Origin: Phialocephala subalpina
Taxonomy: Eukaryota; Ascomycota; Leotiomycetes; Helotiales; Mollisiaceae
DNA: 64,000 bases
Assembly (NCBI GenBank): GCA_900073065.1
Contig: FJOG01000010.1
Location: forward strand, 331,178 to 395,177
Direction of reading: 5' to 3'
The notes beneath the pieces were generated by a model, which was given only the letters and a program-made list of their open reading frames with translations, searched no databases and had not been told where the DNA came from. A program made the translations under genes and the position numbers. Of this stretch, positions 31,161 to 43,089 are shown piece after piece. How positions within the stretch are numbered: position 1 is the first letter of the stretch; each line of letters opens with the position of its first letter.

Positions 31161-32890
31161 TCATAGAGGAGGGCCAGAGTCTCCCCACAATGTCCTTTGG
31201 AACATAATCTTGATCATACGGGCAACAAAAGCCGGATCATCCTATACCCAAAATCACGGTGTTAGTATTCCTATTCAAGCACTCCAAAGAGACGAGCGGA
31301 ATGTTCCAAGAGCTTCGGGATTTTTAGAGCTCCGGAAACAAAGGAGAATTGGGAATATTGGTCCAAGAAAGTTGGCTTACCTTTTGAATGAAATGGCCAC
31401 ACCCCTTCGCAATTTCTACCGGAAAGGGATAATCATGCTCCGTAATCTTCGTCAAACCCTTATTGTATCTGTTCCAATACCTGTTTCCAGTTAGCCTCTC
31501 GCTCAATAAAGCCCATCAGGGAATGTCCTAGAAATAGAGGTACTTTGCGAAGGAGCCTCGAAGTCCCGAAGAGCACTTCTTAGAGCAATCGAAAGAAGCT
31601 CTGAAAGTTCATTCGGCTTGACACCTCAACCGATCATGTCCATAGTTCCAAGTTCTAGTGAATGTCCCCGGACTTCTGGTACTTTCGTGTGTCTCATTTT
31701 GGAATACCGTGAGCCGCTCTTTAAGGCGATTAATAGGTGAAACGAAACAAAAAGAGAACTTACTTGTTTATGATCATACTCACACTTTTCGGTGTTTTCA
31801 GGGGGGACTCCAAACTCAGTTCAGCAAATTTGTCCGTATCATGTCCCACAACCATCAATTGCAGGTTCTTTCCTGTCACTCCCTTCAATTTTGGCTTATC
31901 AGCATATGGCAACAGGACAGGCGAGTTTGATCGATCCAACATCTCAAGGTTCAACACATGGAGGCCAAACATATCTACCAACGTCTTCCTGGCCTCAATA
32001 TACTGCTCCAACGTGTAATCCTCCTTGACCACAGTCGTAGGATCAAAGTCAGGAGCGTCGGGGTCAGGAAAGACGTCAGAGTAATCGGCATTAGCGATGT
32101 TGGAATCAAGTAGCATCATGCCGACCGCGATACCCGGGTGATGCTGGACTGTACCAAATATCATTATCAGTATTGGTATTTCAAGCTCGTAAAAGAGGAG
32201 AATAGAATGTTCTAGGAGCTTCGGGGTACTCAAGACTCCCGAAACACAGGAGAAAGGAGAAGATTGCTCGAGAAGGTGGTCCTACCGTAGAGGCGACAGA
32301 TTGCAGCGCCGATCGAGGCTCCGATAAATATGACTTGGAATTTCTCCCCATTAGGGAGGTCTTGAATGTCGACGCCGATTTTTGTTTGGGCAATGCGGAG
32401 AATAATTTCGTGGAGGTCATTGACAACGTCTAGGAAATCGTGGCCACGTTCCTTTCCCGGCGTACCGTCAAGAGGATCTCGTACGGTAGTCAATCCCTGG
32501 CCTATTTTCAAGAGCTCTGTGTCAGTATTCCTATTCAAAGCACTTCTGAGAGAGTAGAACGTCCCAGTAGTCTTGGGATATTTAGGACTCCCATTCTGAG
32601 AAGGCAGGCTTACCAAACCGGTCATAGGTGAGAATGGATGGGCAGGACTCAGTGTGTGCGTGAAGAAGCTTAATCGTGGGCAGCCATGAGGAAGCGGGTA
32701 GACCGAGCCCGTTGACAAACACGATGAGCCGGTGTGCGAAAGCACGCTCTGCAGGCGGTTCGGAAGCAAGGACCGGGGCAGGATTATTAGGCGGAAAGTA
32801 AGTGTGCACGATCGGCGACTCAGGCTTGCTGGCAATGGTGAGCGCAGTTGGTTCGGGGTATGTATACGGAGCGCGTGGAGTTTGGAACAT
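31161..32890 (-). CDS. Alpha/beta hydrolase
   Basis: Serine hydrolase fold; reaction unspecified. Landmarks: an oxyanion-type strand RLIVFVNGLGLPASSW, the nucleophile elbow FIGASIGAAICRL (G-x-S-x-G), and a late catalytic His in KGCGHFIQKDDP, which lies in the usual place near the C-terminus. Five exons sum to 1,059 nt, 352 residues. The four introns (32502-32613, 32149-32285, 31481-31763, 31242-31380) are unusually long for this genome, and at least three are clearly similar to each other. An in-frame ATG seven codons upstream (32911) is an alternative start. No signal peptide, so probably intracellular. Confidence 0.85.
31242..31380 (-). repeat. Introner-like intron (copy E, 139 nt)
   Basis: Intron 4 of the alpha/beta hydrolase. 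On the coding strand it starts GTAAGCCAACTTTCTTGG and contains TCCCGAAGCTCTTGGAACAT, and has a branch region AGGAATACTAAC before the TAG acceptor. It aligns along nearly its whole length with the intron at 32149-32285. Confidence 0.8.
31481..31763 (-). repeat. Long intron partly similar to the introner-like set (copy D)
   Basis: Intron 3 of the hydrolase, 283 nt. Only its 3' half resembles the other copies (TTCTAGGACATTCCCTGATG and a GGCTAAC branch region). The 5' half is unrelated, so it may be a diverged copy or a coincidental match. Confidence 0.4.
32149..32285 (-). repeat. Introner-like intron (copy C, 137 nt)
   Basis: Intron 2 of the hydrolase. It starts GTAGGACCACCTTCTCGAG and contains CCCCGAAGCTCCTAGAACAT with branch region CCAATACTGAT. 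Clearly homologous to the intron at 31242-31380 across its length. Confidence 0.8.
32502..32613 (-). repeat. Introner-like intron (copy B, 112 nt)
   Basis: Intron 1 of the hydrolase. It starts GTAAGCCTGCCTTCTCAGA and contains TATCCCAAGACTACTGGGAC, then GTGCTTTGAATAGGAATACT with a GAC branch. Relative to the two longer copies it lacks an internal segment. Confidence 0.75.
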
Positions 32891-33194
32891 TTTGGCGAGG
32901 TTGATAATCACCTAGGTAGGCGGGGTGATTGATGTTTGATGTTGATGTCGGCTTGGAAATGTTGTCCGATAGGACGATGAAGTGATCAATTTTGCATGTT
33001 CAAGTAGCTGTTGTGTCATTTTTCAAAAGCTTCCCGAGTAGCTTGCTACTTTTTATACCAAATGTAAAGGAAGGAACTGTCGTCGTGCGAGGATATCTAA
33101 TAAAATTCCTTCCGAATAAGGAAAGGTCGCATGCACTCTAATTGGCTCATTGTGTACGATGTTCGCCCCTTCCTTCCTCTCCTAGCGAGCTAAC
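32891..33194. other. Intergenic between hydrolase start and HAD stop
   Basis: Probably the promoter of the alpha/beta hydrolase and the 3' flank of the second dehalogenase. Nothing else seen. Confidence 0.5.
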
Positions 33195-34192
33195 TTACGA
33201 AACAGCAGCAATGACTTTGTCTGCCATCTCTGGAAGTGTGTCGGCAATGACTTCCATATCTCCAAATAGCTCCTGGAGTGGTTCTTTCTCCCATATTGTG
33301 CAATAGGCACCCTTGAATCTGACTTTGGTTAGCTTGAACCCACTCCAGGAAGGAATGGAAAGCTTACCCAGTAGTTCTAGCAGCACTCACATCCCACACT
33401 ATTGATCATCAGATTCAACTCTTCTAACTCTCGGTTTACAAGGTATAAGATCCCACGCCATTCCATTGCATGATCGCACACACTCAAACCCCAAGCTCTC
33501 AATATATCATGCCCTCGCAACTCAAACCCACAAGAATCGAAGAAATGAACTCACTATGAGCAGCCGCAAACCAAGGCTCTCCACCATCCTCTCTCAGTTG
33601 CTTCAGAAGAGGCATATACGCCTCCGGGCTCGGCTTTCCAATTCCGATGGTGTCACACGAAAGCAGATTTCCTTCCGGCATCTCTACACCTGCATGTTTG
33701 AAGTAGCCTCCTACCCTGTTCAAGTCACCGGCAGTAAACGCCCACTTCACATCATAGTCAGCATCAAGCTTAACGCTTCTCTAGAACTAGAACGGGCAAA
33801 GCACATACGACGGTAAAACCAGCCCCTCTCAATTTCTCAACACACTCCTTAGCACCCGGCCTCATCTCAAGAAGCAAATACTGCTCCATCACATAATCCA
33901 AATCCTCCTTTGTGGCGAACTCCCTTGGCTCCTTGATGCCAGCCATCCAAAGCATTCTCCAAAACAGGGTCTCGAAACATCTGATGAAAGGTACGTATCG
34001 TCCAGATAGACTGAGATAGGTGTACTCTCTTTCTGTGGCTTCTAGCCATGTGTAGCCGAGGAGAGAGGGCTTGATGCACTCTGCTCGCAGCTTGTCACCG
34101 AGTCGGGTGTCTAGGGCTTCCCAAATCTTGTCGTACGCCACGAGAGTACCGACAATGTCGAAGACGATGTGCTTGGGTTTTGATGCTGCCAT
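33195..34192 (-). CDS. Haloacid dehalogenase, type II (second HAD gene)
   Basis: HAD hydrolase with DIVGTL nucleophile motif (Asp11 region), the Thr motif in WAFTAGD, the Lys in GIGKPSPEAY, and AAHMWDVSAARTTG, the His/Asp signature of fungal 2-haloacid dehalogenases. Four exons (introns 33745-33808, 33399-33554, 33319-33367) sum to 729 nt, 242 residues. A very short third exon (31 nt) carries part of the last motif. The gene differs strongly from the other dehalogenase at 23567-24759, so it is not a recent duplicate. Substrate unknown; such enzymes are common in soil and plant-associated fungi. Confidence 0.85.
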
Positions 34193-35225
34193 GTTTGGTT
34201 TCTTGGAGTATATTGACTTGTTTTTCGCACAAGATAATAGATACAGAGACTGAGGATATTTAAGATTCGATGTTTCTCATTCAGGTAGCAGTACCGATGT
34301 TTGTTGCCTTGTTGGTCTATCAAGACTCAAGAGTGGGTAGAGTGGGATATCTCCGATTCCCAACAACATCCCACTCCTCAAACTCAAACGAGGATCCTTT
34401 GTCGCTGGGAATAGAATAAATACCTGAACCTTGACGAGTCAGGGACAAAACAGATAAGAAGATAGACAGAATCATAGCTGCAAAAATAATGAACAGCGAT
34501 CAAACAATGTTGACACATGATTGCGCTCCTCGAGGCTCTCTTCTAGGGCAAGCAAGGACCAGAACTTTTATTGCACACTGCATAGTTTAAAACTTAACCA
34601 AGTTCAAATATGATATAAACCTATTCTAAGTTGGCTTGATGTTGCCTGCAGTCTCCTGGTAATCCTGACAGAGTTTGAGGTCTTGTGAGATTTCGCTACA
34701 CAGGATGGAGAACGAGATACGGAATTGAAATCTATCCAATTTTAGAAATCCGCTTTGTTACTCGATATTTTGCTCTCAAGCTAACTAAAAGTGAAACGAC
34801 AGATCTCTCGACATTCGGAAATATGGGAGGGTATTGGGTGAGACTATGAGAAACAGCACAACGGAAAGTTCGCATTTTGTTGGCATACGAGGACATTATG
34901 GCGAGGGCTAAAACCTGAATTGCAATAATAGCACGAAAATTTTGGAAAGGAGAAACCAAAGGCTGCCTAGCAGCGATGTCAAAAATAAACAATAACAGAC
35001 AGTTGACACGCTCGAATGCGGGACGGGCCTGACATTTGTATAAATTCATTGCTTTTCTCAAGGACTTTTGATCAAGTCGATTGAAGGACATTTGGTGGTT
35101 TCCACGCCCCACGCTTCCTCCCATCATCCAGACTCCAATTTTGCGCCAACCATAAATCTCCTAGTCTTACAAAAATTACAGATGAAGAAGGCCCAGGTCA
35201 GATGCTCCAGAACGTGACCAACTCC
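34193..35225. other. Gene-poor stretch
   Basis: Lies upstream of the second dehalogenase and downstream of RSC1/2, both minus strand. A 131-codon minus-strand frame (34732-35127) has no recognisable motif and is not called. Confidence 0.45.
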
Positions 35226-38131
35226 CTAAAGGCTGTTGAAGCTGCCAATCTTCAGGTCTTTCTCATCGGCTCTCGCCTTGTGATATTCCTGATTCTCTTT
35301 CTCCTTCGAAGAAGCCTGGTCTTGCAGAATCGCCAATCTAGCCTGATCAGCATCTCGGACCTCCTTCCAATTCTCGCCATTCATTTGCTTGTAAAGCTCG
35401 TCCGTACTAGCATCCATACCCTTGCTCCATAATTTGACAGCGTTCAGCTGCTTCTCGATCATGGCATTCTGCGCGGTCTCCGCTTCGATCTTTCGTCGCT
35501 TCGTTGTCTCGACAGCTTCAGCTTCCTTCTCAAGCTCTCTCTTCTTTCGCTTCTCCGCATCTGCTGCCCGGTTTCGGGCCTTGTCGGCGAGATATCGCAA
35601 GCTGTGGCCAAGGAGCTGAGTCTTCTCTGGAAGAGGATTGATATCGAGAGGAGGAGCTGTGTAGAAGAGGATCTTGCCGTAATCGTCTGTGTGGAATTGG
35701 GCTCGAATTTCCGGGGCAATGGCGTTGTTTGCACCTTCAGGCAGAGTGTATACTTCAACGGCTCGAGGAGGGTTGTAGACATTGGCGTGGGTAGGATGCG
35801 AGGCAGAAGCAGTTGTGACCGGACGAGGAACCGTGTGGCTTTGGTATTGGGCGTAATTTGCCAAGGGGTTCGCGTGTTGAGCCACCGGGGTGGAGGCTGA
35901 GTTGTATTGATTGTAGGCATTTTGAGGTTGATAATGAGGTGTTTGAGGAGCAGCATGTGAACCAGATCCATGAGAACCATAAGAAGTTTGATGTGTCAGA
36001 GGAACTGGCGAGGGTGACGGCCGGGTAGCTGCAAACTGCTGGCCATAGCCGGACTGGCTTTGAGTGATGCTTGGCATGGGTGATGGTGACGGTGCGATAT
36101 GACCAGGAGTATTGGACATTGGGATATCGTTGTAGCTATCATGGCGAGGTCTCTCACTCATGATCGGACGTCGGACTGGTTCTGGGGAAGCTGGAGGTGG
36201 TGAAGGAGTCGGTTCTGGAGGTGGTGATTCCTTTGTGTTGTGTTAGGAACTAAGCAAACATCAAGTGAAAACCGACGCGCAGCGGAATAACTTACATTAG
36301 CTTCTCGGGGTCGCTTGTGAACGGCTCCGACAATCGGAGGTGCGTTAGCAACTCCCCAGGTAGGCTTTGGAAGCGGATCATCTTCTTTCGCATCTTCTCT
36401 GAGGAGGTGCTTGATTGGACTCGGCACCTTCCTCATCTTTCTTGGAGCATCAAAGAGATCCATTTCATAATCCTTCTCTCTCACCTCATCTGGCACACAG
36501 CTTGCCCAGGTCTTGATCTTGTTCAGCTTGAACTTCTCTTCGTTGTACCGAGCCTCGCATACATAGACCTCCTTATCGGCAGGGAATCCTCGGGGGCGAC
36601 CTTTGTTGTATCGAGTGAAAAACATAACAAAGCATCGATCAACGACCTCCTCAATCTTATGATCCCGATACTGCCCAGTCTTCACAACCTCATTCTCGAA
36701 GAAGTGCTTCTCGTATCTGTGCACAGTCTGCTCCGGACGATAGTACCAACAAGCATTGATCCACTTCTCTCCTTTAGGATCCTGCCATGTTCGATATATC
36801 TGTGCCACGATGGGCTTGGTGACATCGTTGGCGTTCGTCAGGTGGACCCAATCTCCCACTTTCCAGATTTCATTGTTGTAGAGAATTTCGGGAAGGGGCA
36901 GCCGGCCATCCTCATCTACGAAGTCACTGTCGGGCTTCTTCTTCTCCTGCTCAGCAAGAATTCTCGCCTCCTTCTGAAGGTCGACGGCATCCTTATAGAC
37001 CTGACTAGTCTCCAAATTGTACGACTTGGCATTCTCAAACATAAGTTCAAGATCCTTGAGGGCCTGATCAACGGAGTGATACTTCTTTCTCTTGGCCTTT
37101 CTCTTGATCAAATCCATTGCAATAGGATTCTTGATCTCTTGATAGTACTCTGGCATTACGGACTTGTCAGGAAGCTTCTCAAAGGGCAGGATTTTGAGGT
37201 CGCCACCAGGAATATTCTTGAACTTCCTTAAGCCCTTCAGGAGTGTGTTAATCCGGGCTTCCATCGGGGTATGAACCTTTGGTGGTCGGCCACGCTTCTT
37301 TTGCGACTCTGGGTCATCCTTATCTCCAGCATCAACCTTTCCGTCTCGCTTTGCTGTGGCAGATGAGCGACGACCCTTCTTTCTACGCTTTGGACGTTCA
37401 TCATCGGTATCTTCGTCTTCATCATCTTCGTCATCTTCCTCCTCCTCTTCTTCCTCTTCATCTTCGGGATTAGGAGGTGGTGAGTCTTCGAATTCAGGAA
37501 GTGGACCAAGATCTGGGCCTTCAGCATCCTCGGTATTAATGACATTGTCCTCGACAAGCTTCTTCAACTCCGCCTTGAACAGATCACGCAGGGTAATGGA
37601 ATCATCCCAGACTGGCGCAGATGGACGATTGTATGTTTGGGCATTATGGGTTATGAGGAAGAAGTCGCGGATGTATTCTTTGAAGTTGGAGTATTGTTTC
37701 TTTTGGATTTTTTGCTGTCTAAGTTAGTAACGAATGGCGCATGAGCACGTAGCACTTACTCGAAGAGTACTCAAAGCAACAGGTTCCTTTATGACCTCGA
37801 AGTAGTCAGGCAAGGTTCTCTTACTGACGAGACGCTGGAAGTCCCTCGATACATCATGGCCACTGTGTTATGGGTTAATTTAGATCTAGCAGGCTACAGC
37901 ACGGTATGGAGGTACTGGCACATACTCTTTATCTCTGTAATTCGAGATGCGATGTATGATATTGCTCATAACATCAAGTTCCTTCTTAGTGAGCCCTTGG
38001 GGAGCTCCAGATGCTGGTGCAGGAGAGCTACTGGTTGTCGCATTGTTCTCAGTGGCCGCAGCTTCCTCTTGCTTGACTTCTTGCTTGACCTCGACAGGAG
38101 GCGCATTTGGTGCTGGGGATTGCGACTCCAT
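35226..38131 (-). CDS. RSC chromatin-remodelling subunit (double bromodomain + BAH)
   Basis: Subunit of the RSC ATP-dependent nucleosome remodeller, equivalent to yeast Rsc1/Rsc2 and animal polybromo. Bromodomain 1 (about residues 45-150; FQRLVSKRTLPDYFEVIKEP ... YNRPSAPVWDD) is followed by a long acidic run and basic linker (RKKGRRSS, KKRGRPPK, an AT-hook-like motif). Bromodomain 2 (about 240-340; MPEYYQEIKNPIAMDLI ... NAKSYNLETS) and a BAH domain (about 370-500; WKVGDWVHLTNANDVTKPIV ... WYYRPEQTVHRYEKHFFENE) come next. The C-terminal third is proline/glutamine-rich and ends in a coiled coil. Introns 37863-37925, 37715-37759 and 36231-36295 give 2,733 nt, 910 residues. It shares its promoter with the OTU1 gene. 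Confidence 0.92.
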
Positions 38132-38522
38132 TCTGGACAGTTGAATGTGCCACAGAACGTTGATGATCGAATTGTCCAAACGATGATGTTGGGAAAACGC
38201 GCTGGAGACCCTGTCGCGATTTGAACAGGAGGCGCTTTGCCGAATGAAGCTAGGGCGACAGCCTCGCGCTAACATGCGCTCTGGAAAAACTCAGCCTTGC
38301 CATCTCATCATGCCCACTATTTTGCCACAAAGCCTTTCGCTGTTTTTGTTCTTCGAGCACGAACGGCTCAGAGATCCCATGAAGGCCTGGCACATCTTGA
38401 CATCCTGAGTTCAGAACGTGCGCATTCCCTGACACTTTTCTGAATTCGACCAACCCTAGCCTCGAACCTGCATCAGGCTATCGAACCTCGCAGCCCCAAA
38501 GACAAGGCTGTCGAACCTTACG
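38132..38522. promoter_or_regulatory. Shared divergent promoter of RSC1/2 and OTU1
   Basis: 391 bp between two divergent starts. No specific binding motif was identified; the call rests on orientation. Confidence 0.5.
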
Positions 38523-39753
38523 ATGCGAGCACGATTACGCGGGCCCGGAGGTGCTTCGACAATCACCTTACAAGACGATGCGACAATAGGCGACCTAATA
38601 TCTCAAATAATCGAAAAGACATCTATCTCTAGCTTCGATATCAAATATGGCTATCCACCTCAACCCCTGCTGTTGGAACAGCACGAGAAGTCGCTACCCT
38701 TGAGCAAGCTCGGAGTGAAGCTTGATGGCGAACAGCTCACTATAAGTGCTCGATTAGACGATGCTCCCAAAGAGACCAATAAGGCTGAGCCAAGTAAGCA
38801 ACCGAGTGAAGCATCAGCAAACAAGGCCTCCAAGCCAAGTGAATCGTCACAAGGCTTTTCATTTACTGGATTATCTACCTCTCCTCAAAAGACTGAGAAG
38901 AAGGAGAAGAAACAAGTATCTTTACAACGGAAAGCTATGGCAGGCGATGTTCCAGAATTACCGTTACTAGAACGTGGTGCTACATTAGGTATGAATATAC
39001 CAATTTTGACGGGGCTTTTGCTAACTCTGTAAAGTCCTCAGAGTAATGCCAGATGACAACAGCTGTCTATTCCGAGCCTTCGGCACCGCAGTCCTTCCAG
39101 GCGATGATCTCACCATGACCGAACTTCGCTCTTTAGTAGCAGGAGCAATCCAAGCAGATCCCGAAACATACTCGCAAGTTGTGTTGGAGCAGAAGCCAGA
39201 TGATTATTGTCGATGGATACAAACACCTGATGCATGGGGAGGGTTCATCGAGATGGGAATTCTGGCAAAGCATTTCGATATCGAGATCTGCAGTATCGAT
39301 GTTCAAGTGAGTTTCCCTTGCCAATACCCCTCTCTACCCGTCTATCCATTCCACCATACCATTCTTCAAACCGTTTCTCTAACTAACCATTCGCAGACCC
39401 TACGAGTAGACAAATTCAACGAAGGTGCCGCAACGCGTTGCATCCTCGTCTATAGCGGAATCCACTACGACACCATCGTGCAATCCCCCTCCGAACCACC
39501 CCACACAACCGCCACCAACCCACCCGACTTCGATGTTCGGATCTTCGATCAAGACGACCACTATATCCTCACAAAGGCCCTCGAGCTATGCAAGAAACTA
39601 CAAGCGAAACATTATTATACCGATACAGGAGGGATGGCTATCAAGTGTAATATTTGTGGTGTGGTGGTTTATGGGGAGGGACAGGCGGCGGGTCATGCGG
39701 GGCAGACGGGACATTATGATATGGCGGAGGTGCAGACTTTTGGTGGGGAGTAG
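38523..39753 (+). CDS. OTU1: OTU-family deubiquitinase (OTU1/YOD1 type)
   Basis: Cysteine protease that trims ubiquitin chains on Cdc48/p97 substrates, for example in ER-associated degradation (family knowledge). Order seen: N-terminal UBX-like fold (residues 1-80, MRARLRGPGGASTITLQDDA), a Ser/Lys-rich linker, the OTU core with the catalytic D-N-S-C motif (VMPDDNSCLFRAFG) and late His in YSGIHYDTI, and a C-terminal C2H2 zinc finger (CNICG ... HAGQTGH). This architecture is diagnostic for OTU1. Introns 38989-39034 and 39307-39396 give 1,095 nt, 364 residues. Confidence 0.93.
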
Positions 39754-40883
39754 AGAGGAAGGGAAGAGGTATATAGGTTATGATGGTAGACATATGGGAA
39801 GGAAGGGAATTTGCATGGCTTTTGAGGACATAGGTTTTTTTTTTTTAGGCGGAGGTCCATTTATACCTGATGGGAAATGAGTGCAAGGACTTCGAAGAAT
39901 GCATGATTTTATGAAGTATCTAGTTATTCTCTTCCTTGTGTAATGATGCCATATGCTATTCAAGAATTGACTGCATGAAGTAGACGTAAGCGAAAAGGTG
40001 GTAACTATGCCCACGAGACTTGACCCTATATCGAACATTGGAAACGAAAATGTCCGTGAATAACTGCTGAGAATCCCTGCCCAAACCATTGTTGGCAATG
40101 TCCATAATTGATATTACACCAAAATTCGTTACTGATTCATAGCATATAAGATGAAGAGTCTGCGTTGCATGAATCGACATGTAGATTTTTAGCTAGGAAA
40201 ACTGACCAAGGCTATCAAGGGCAATAGGCATGAATGTTCGTCTTTAAATGACAATATGAAGAGAGAGAGTCATGTTTAGAGGGAGGGACATTTTTAAATC
40301 CAGAACGTCGGTTCCAAAACACGGACTGAGAAAAGCAATGTCGGGTTCTATGGAGGGACATTTGAAGGTTCTGCCCGCTCCCTTGCTCTCTCAGCAGCTA
40401 AGGTAATAGAAGTCTTTCGGACTTTGGAAAAGGCTTCGTAGAGTAGATACCCATCTTGCGGGCGGATTTATGAAATCGCCTCGAACTCCCAAAAGTCAAG
40501 CGAGGTCACTATCCCTCAGCAGCTCTCAGCTCAAGACCAGAAACTAGAGCATCCAACCCAACATCAAACATCCGGAGCAGCCCGATACCCAAAGATCCAA
40601 CATCTTTCCCCCGGTGGCAGAAGTACCGACCCCTTCGTGTGCTGGATTGGTAAGGACCTGCATACCGTAGCGAGAGTTCACATTCTGCATTGATAAGGTA
40701 CGCACTCTCTAGCATTATCTGCATTTGCGAGCGCTTACAGTGCAAGCGCCTGCTTCTATGAATATGCTGTCAGACTTCTGATAATGATTGAGGATCAATA
40801 AGGATCAAACTTCGCCAGCGAGATCTATTATCGTCATTCCAAACCCGCAAAACTAGTGATGTTCGTCCTCGAATGTAGTGGTC
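39754..40883. other. Gene-poor stretch
   Basis: 3' flank of OTU1 with a homopolymer T-run near 39836. A 78-codon minus-strand frame (40509-40745) could be a further piece of the decayed gene next to it but shows no motif. Confidence 0.4.
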
Positions 40884-41400
40884 TCAGCTCAGATCGTGCT
40901 CCATGAGCTCGAAGCCTTGAACGGAAGAACCCAAGTCGATCCATTCGAGAACATCTCTGAGCTGAGACAGACGCCACGTTTCGTCAGCGGCAACTTCAGG
41001 TAATCTCTCTTGGCGTTGGAGGGGAAGATCTTGGCGCAAGCGCGGGGATGAAATGCTGTTCTCGTGTTGTGGCACCGTGAGACATGTTTGAAGGATCGGA
41101 GATCAATTTGGAATATTTTTGGAAGTTGAGACGGGAGCTCTCGTGCAACCGGAATTTCCATCCTCTGACCTTCTTGTCGAAGATCTCGATATCTTGGGTC
41201 TTTTAAGAATTTTCCTCCCAAGTTCCTGGCACGAACTCAAAGATCTTGGTTTATTCTTGGGCACGACTCGGCATTCTTGAGCTTTGAACTCGATCCAAGA
41301 CAATGTTCTGGACATCCTGGAAGATTTCATCTGATGACGATTGACGAGGACTCAAAGCCGGACATTGGCTCAGCCATGCTGATCCTTGTGAAACCCCACA
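40884..41400 (-). pseudogene. Decayed protein gene, family unknown
   Basis: On the minus strand a coherent protein-like reading runs from about 41400: PALSPRQSSSDEIFQDVQNI, TKIFEFVPGTWEENS, then TQDIEIFDKKVRGWKFRLHE and FQKYSKLISDPSNMSH. It is broken by two in-frame TAA codons. A frame change near 41000 leads into ERLPEVAADETWRLSQLRD ... FELMEHDLS ending at 40884. Composition and continuity suggest a disabled gene. One stop (AQE-TAA) is explicable by a C-to-T change in CAA. No domain recognised. Confidence 0.4.
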
Positions 41401-43089
41401 ATTTAGATGAAATGGCATGAGGGACCCCAAACCGCAATATCAGCCTTTTCTAGAATTCAAGGATTGCGCCCGGGGTGTGGATGAGACCGCAAGAGAGTGC
41501 GCAGGAACATGAACAAGTTCATGTTTGAAGAACGGTAGAAAGGATGTTGTCGAGTGGTGATGCAAGACATCCTGCTTACGTAGTCAGGATGCGATGGGTC
41601 GGGCGGGCCCGGTTTAGGCAAAGCACGAGAGGGGATTTTCAGGAACAGGAAAAGCCAGCCGATGCAGTTCGCGGTGCCTGGTTTTAGTCAGGGGATTTGT
41701 TATGCTTTCCGAGGTCGCACCCAACCGAATGTTAGTTCCTGGTTTTGCCATTTCTTTTGAGTGTGCTCCCCCAGCACAGACCTGGGAACATCGCGTGGCG
41801 AAGTTCAGACGATTGCCAAGCATGGCGACAGCGGGCTGGGATCGAAGATTCATCATTGATGGTCTTGTTATCGCTGGCGCCACGATACGCGATAACGAGC
41901 TAGCTAGTGGAAGCAAAGAAGCAACGAAGCAACGACAACACACAATGCAACCTTGCAGTGCTGGCCAAAGAAGGAACTCCTGCTGAAAACAAAGGGTCCA
42001 AAGGGAATTCCGGACTGAAATCCTGTGGCGGGTGAAAGCATGTGCTGATGGAACACGTCTGCTTTCAGCCGGATGGCGGGTTTGAATCACACCAGAGACC
42101 TGCCCAAGAAGCTTGATGTGAATAAGAAAGAATCCAATAGATAGTAACGAGAACGTAACTCATGAAGTAATAATCTTTGCTCCCAAACCAACAGTTTGTA
42201 AAACTTCCGCATACGAAGAACGGCCTTCGAGCAACTTCAAGCAAGTAAACAAGTCAGGATCGCAATCGATATTGGCTCACGCAGCCTCCAATTACAGTTT
42301 TTGTAGAGGATCCGGCAGTCAGTCCAGTCTTACGGCAGACTGATAGTGCGTGTAAATTTACATACGGACGAAGTTCCAAGTCAACCAGCGTGTCTTGGTC
42401 TTTTTTGGTGACTGATCGGAGGCCGTGTTGTGGTCGGCGCTGGCGCGGTCCCGGATCTCTCCAAAAAGCGACCCACCAAACTCCAAATTTCTCTCCCTCC
42501 CACTTTGCTCCACAACCACCGACCACAGTCTCGACGACAAGGTTTCTCCCCCGGCGGACTCTGCGCACTCTCACTCTCACTCCTTCATTTCGATCGTTGA
42601 ATACCAGTCTATTCGCTCTTTTGAATTCATCGACATCGACATCGACATCGACATCGACATCGACACCAACGTCTCGACCTGTCCCTCTCTCCAGATTCGC
42701 GATTGAACCGCTCATTCTTCAATCCGATCAATCCGCGTCCGAGACTGCGACCGCCGTGCATTCCTTAGGAGTCGAGTGCCCAATTGTTGTGTTATCTGAA
42801 ATTACTCTGCATTCTTGGGTTAGTGTTGAAGCAAGAAGGTACGCTCATCATCGCCTTCCTTTATTGTGAAAGTGAATATCTTCAACTGCAATCGCGACGA
42901 TCTAGCCAACGACTTCCCCGAAAACTTCTACCGTTCCTCCTCCGTCTCTATCTCCTCTCACAACGCTTCGACACGCACCTTAAAAGTCTGTCATTTGCTG
43001 ATAACCGCTGGTCGGTCACAGATCTTAAGAAACGCGCCCACGAAAATAGAACTGTACATCTACACTTTCCGAACCTTTCGATCTCCAAG
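41401..43089. other. Gene-poor stretch with GH17 leader at its right end
   Basis: No convincing gene to about 42400. The right part (pyrimidine-rich, with a hexanucleotide repeat at 42629-42664) is probably the promoter and long leader of the GH17 gene. A possible intron in that leader could not be settled. Confidence 0.4.
42629..42664. repeat. ATCGAC hexanucleotide microsatellite
   Basis: Six perfect ATCGAC units, upstream of the GH17 start. The overlapping frames would read as IDIDID or SSTSTS runs, so those frames are repeat artefacts rather than genes. Confidence 0.9.

Noticed and set aside
36317..37231. 304-codon plus-strand frame opposite RSC1/2
   Set aside because: It covers the bromodomain/BAH coding region in antisense and has no motif of its own.
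42390..42869. Two plus-strand frames and one minus-strand frame over 42.25-42.87 kb with IDIDID or VDVDVD runs
   Set aside because: The runs come from the ATCGAC hexanucleotide repeat; the frames lack motifs and this is most likely GH17 leader or promoter.
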